Below, piece by piece: positions 14,084 through 16,171 of a DNA stretch of 16,171 nt; position 1 is the stretch's first letter, and each line of letters begins with the position of its first letter. The notes beneath the pieces are model-generated. The model made no database searches. It was not told the DNA's origin and was given only the letters and a program-made list of their open reading frames with translations. Source of the stretch: Actinomycetales bacterium (GTDB taxonomy: Bacteria > Actinomycetota > Actinomycetes > S36-B12); the NCBI GenBank assembly GCA_017849335.1, contig JAFIHP010000267.1, positions 1 through 16,171 of the forward strand, written 5' to 3'. Position numbers and translations under genes: made by a program.

Positions 14084-14131
14084 TCCGCGCGGGCGCGTGA
14101 CATCGTGTCGACGGCGGGTGATACTCGCGCC

Positions 14132-14572
14132 ATGACTCGTACCCGCGCGCCCCGCGCTCTCGCCACGCCCGCTGCCGTCGTCGCCCTGGTCGGCGTGGCC
14201 GCCGCCACGCCCGCGGTAGCGGCGCAGCCGGCGAAGAAGGACATCGTGCTGAACGTCACCGTCCTGCCGGGTCAGGTGCGCCTGCTCGACGGAGAGTCGG
14301 TCCGGATCACCCTGCCGACCAACGTCACCACGGGCTACTCGTGGGCTCCGGTCGTCAGTGGCGCCACCAAGGCAGTCACGGTCTCGAAGGGCTCGTACGT
14401 GGCGCCGTCCGGCGACCTCGTCGGCGCGCCCGGGATGACGAGCTGGGTCGTGACGGCGAAGGGCGACGGCGTCGCCAAGGTCACGATCACGACCACCCCG
14501 CCCGGCGGCGGCACCGCGAAGAAGGTCGGCGCGCTCACGATCTACGCGGGCAGCGCCGTCACCAAGAAGTAG
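14132..14572 (+). CDS. Secreted chagasin-like cysteine-protease inhibitor (I42 family)
   Basis: A 146-residue precursor: basic start (TRTRAPR), hydrophobic core and likely cleavage after AVAA (Ala31), giving a 115-residue exported protein. The mature part has an Ig-like beta pattern. The first inhibitory loop is NVTTGYSW (64-71), close to the family's NPTTGY.W, and the second is GAPG (98-101) before TSWVV. The third family loop (RPW) is not present; the matching region reads TPPGGG. Chagasin-type inhibitors block papain-like proteases. In bacteria the target is usually unknown. The ATG at 14132 is preferred over GTG at 14105 because it gives a compact signal peptide, though the ribosome-binding site is weak for both. 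It may be co-transcribed with the preceding EEP gene. Confidence 0.82.
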   Translation: MTRTRAPRALATPAAVVALVGVAAATPAVAAQPAKKDIVLNVTVLPGQVRLLDGESVRITLPTNVTTGYSWAPVVSGATKAVTVSKGSYVAPSGDLVGAPGMTSWVVTAKGDGVAKVTITTTPPGGGTAKKVGALTIYAGSAVTKK

Positions 14573-14614
14573 GGGCGCACCGCCGCTGCGGGTCGCCTTC
14601 CTAGGATCGGGCGC

Positions 14615-15763
14615 GTGTCCGACTCCGCCACGCTCGCGTCCGCCGCGGCGGTCGACGTCGTCGTGGCCGCGACGCGGTTCGCGCTCGCGGTCGAGCTCGG
14701 GCGCACGCCCGGGGCCGACGTCGACTGGTCCGGGGCTCCCGTCGGCGAGATCGAGCAGGCCGTCCGGCTCCATCGCGTCGCACCGCTGCTCGCCGCCCAC
14801 GCGGCCGCGCTGGGCATGCCCGACGGGCTCGTCGTCGCGGTCCGGCAGGTCGCGCGGGCGGACACGCTCGCGGGGTTGCAGCTCGCCGGGCAGTCCCTGC
14901 GGGCGCTCGACGCGGTTCGCGCGGCCGGCGTGCCGACGCTCCTGGTCAAGGGCGTCGCCCTCGCCGCGCTGACGACCGGGTCGCCCGCGGCGCGCGGCGC
15001 CGGCGACATCGATCTCCTCGTGCGACCGGAGGACCTCGAGCGCGTCCATATCGCCCTGACCGAGGCCGGCTGGGACGGCGAGGACCTCTTTCCCGCGGGT
15101 GCCTGGCGCCGCTGGTACCTCACGATGCGTCGGGAGCGCTCCTACGTGTCGCCGGCCTCGTCCATCGACCTGCACTGGCGGATCGGCTGGCACTCCCGAC
15201 CCATCCCGTCCGCCGACGTGCTCCTCGGACGCGCCGGCGCGGTGATGATCGCCGACCGGCCCGTCCCGACGCTGTCCCTCGCGGACACGCTTGCGGCTGC
15301 CTGCTACCACGCGGCGTTCGATCGGTACGCGCGCATTCGGCAGTTCGTCGACATCGCGCGCCTTCTGGCCCTCCCGGGTGTCTCACTGCCGGCGGACGCG
15401 CACTGGCGTCTGCGCCGGCTGGTCGCGGAGGCGGTCACGGTCGCGGACGCCCTGCTCGGCCCCCTGCCGGGCACGGAGCGGTTCGCGCCGCCCGGTCGCG
15501 TCGACCCGGCGCCGCTGCTCGCGTTGTGGCGCTACTCCTCGGTGCGACCCGAGTGGTCCGGGGCCGACACCCCGCTCGCCGGGCACATCGACATCTACCG
15601 GGACTCGGCACGGTTCGGCGGGGTGCCCGCAGCGGTCCGGATGGCGCTCACCGATGCCCTGCTTCCACCCGAGCGGGTTCGGGCGGGAATGAGCCCGGTG
15701 GAGGTCGCCGGTCAGGTCGGTGCCGAGGTCGCCGACCTCGTCCGGCGTCGCGTCCTGGGCTGA
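14615..15763 (+). CDS. Nucleotidyltransferase-family protein (PF14907 type)
   Basis: A 382-residue protein. The nucleotidyltransferase core shows LLVKGVAL (109-116), then GAGDIDLLV (128-136) with metal-binding Asp131 and Asp133, and a third acidic candidate Asp185 in SSIDLHWRIGWHS. The KG.AL...R..DIDLLV pattern is the hallmark of the PF14907 branch, proteins often found beside peptide-modification or surface-polysaccharide genes whose reaction is mostly unproven. An N-terminal helical part (10-105) and a C-terminal helical part (215-382) enclose the core. The GTG at 14615 follows AGGATCGGG, a weak ribosome-binding site. It converges, 22 bases apart, on an HPr-kinase-like gene; such pairs recur in those clusters, but no precursor peptide was identified. 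Confidence 0.85.
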   Translation: MSDSATLASAAAVDVVVAATRFALAVELGRTPGADVDWSGAPVGEIEQAVRLHRVAPLLAAHAAALGMPDGLVVAVRQVARADTLAGLQLAGQSLRALDAVRAAGVPTLLVKGVALAALTTGSPAARGAGDIDLLVRPEDLERVHIALTEAGWDGEDLFPAGAWRRWYLTMRRERSYVSPASSIDLHWRIGWHSRPIPSADVLLGRAGAVMIADRPVPTLSLADTLAAACYHAAFDRYARIRQFVDIARLLALPGVSLPADAHWRLRRLVAEAVTVADALLGPLPGTERFAPPGRVDPAPLLALWRYSSVRPEWSGADTPLAGHIDIYRDSARFGGVPAAVRMALTDALLPPERVRAGMSPVEVAGQVGAEVADLVRRRVLG

Positions 15764-15785
15764 GACCGGGGGAGCGGCGCGTCGC

Positions 15786-16171
15786 TCATCCGGTGCGGAC
15801 GTCCTCGACGGCCGCGCACACCGCGTCCAGGTGCCACGAGCCGGCCGGCCGAGCAATCCGCGCCACCGGCGTCGCGGCGGCCAGCGCGGCAGTCCGGGCG
15901 AAGAGGCGGTCGGGACCGAGGATGGCCGATGCCGCGCCGTCTCGACGGCAGTGCGGAGCGAGTGCACCGAACCGGCCCGCCCCGCCGACCGGTTCCACCC
16001 GTACGTCGTGGAGGTCCGCGTCCGGCTCGATGACGGCCACCGCCGCGACGGGGATCGGCCGGGATCCCGGGCCCTCGGCGAGGAGCGTCGCCGTCCCTCG
16101 CGCGGCGCTGAGCACCGGGAGGGCCGCGTAGGCGATGGCGAGGGCGTCGGCGGCGGCCGCCGCGAGGTTGA
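15786..16171 (-). CDS. C-terminal part of a possible HPr-kinase-like protein (gene runs off the right edge)
   Basis: A minus-strand frame without stops extends from the edge to TGA at 15786, giving 128 residues of the C-terminus. The text SRPIPVAAVAVIEPDADLHD, a later DRLFARTAALAAATPVARI and the closing RPAGSWHLDAVCAAVEDV resemble the end of HprK-like proteins. There a beta strand with ...IPL..I..L is followed by a helix and then a VPV.RL..P strand with a final helix. The nucleotide-binding P-loop would lie outside the window, so the call is tentative. It faces the nucleotidyltransferase gene, a frequent companion of HprK-like proteins. Alternatively it is an alanine-rich hypothetical protein. 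Confidence 0.55.
   Translation of the reverse strand, partial: NLAAAAADALAIAYAALPVLSAARGTATLLAEGPGSRPIPVAAVAVIEPDADLHDVRVEPVGGAGRFGALAPHCRRDGAASAILGPDRLFARTAALAAATPVARIARPAGSWHLDAVCAAVEDVRTG

Noticed and set aside
12869..15310. 813-codon open frame on the minus strand under EEP, I42 and the nucleotidyltransferase
   Set aside because: Antisense shadow of three recognised genes with no domain text of its own.
1..16171. tRNA genes, CRISPR arrays, riboswitches, phage attachment sites
   Set aside because: No cloverleaf, regularly spaced repeats or recognisable riboswitch core was seen on either strand by eye.

Overview
The window is very GC-rich DNA with strong G/C third-position bias, frequent GTG starts, several apparently leaderless genes and a DtxR/IdeR-type iron box. 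All of this suggests a high-GC Gram-positive actinobacterium (Actinomycetota, perhaps a Micrococcales/Cellulomonas-like lineage; the rank below phylum is a guess). No rRNA, tRNA or CRISPR array was seen. Gene density is high and no gene-free stretch exceeds 300 bases.

Left part (1-5928). A divergent pair, an EamA-type exporter (cut by the window edge) and a MarR regulator, shares a 40-bp control region made of two overlapping perfect palindromes. Two mirror-image promoters lie in it, and both genes appear leaderless. Next comes a siderophore-interacting ferric reductase with an iron box over its start codon. It is followed by a glutamate decarboxylase whose end overlaps the start of an AidB-type flavoprotein by 17 bases, a translationally coupled and possibly acid-stress-linked pair. 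An orphan meta-cleavage-type alpha/beta hydrolase converges on aidB, and the two stop codons share the four bases CTAG.

Middle (5983-12476). A very short DUF1905-like gene that looks internally deleted lies divergent to a two-gene toxin-antitoxin operon: an MbcA/Xre antitoxin with a DUF2384-type C-terminus and a RES-domain toxin, overlapping by GTGA. A small secreted lipoprotein gene follows on the minus strand. Then comes a MacB/FtsX-type ABC exporter operon, interrupted by a complete 1146-bp IS481-like insertion sequence. The IS has 26-bp terminal inverted repeats and an exact 8-bp target duplication (TCCTAGGC). It landed in the stop codon/start junction between ATPase and permease and left the permease's ribosome-binding site more than 1.1 kb away on the far side. 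This is the clearest recent event in the window.

Right part (12508-16171). A 59-residue zinc-ribbon protein sits on the minus strand, possibly preceded by a coupled leader ORF. It is followed by three plus-strand genes: a membrane-anchored or secreted DNase-I-like phosphohydrolase, a secreted chagasin-like (I42) protease inhibitor, and a PF14907-type nucleotidyltransferase. The last converges on the C-terminal part of a gene resembling HPr-kinase-like proteins, which runs off the right edge.

Functional calls rest on motif recognition by eye. The organism, operons and regulation are inferences.
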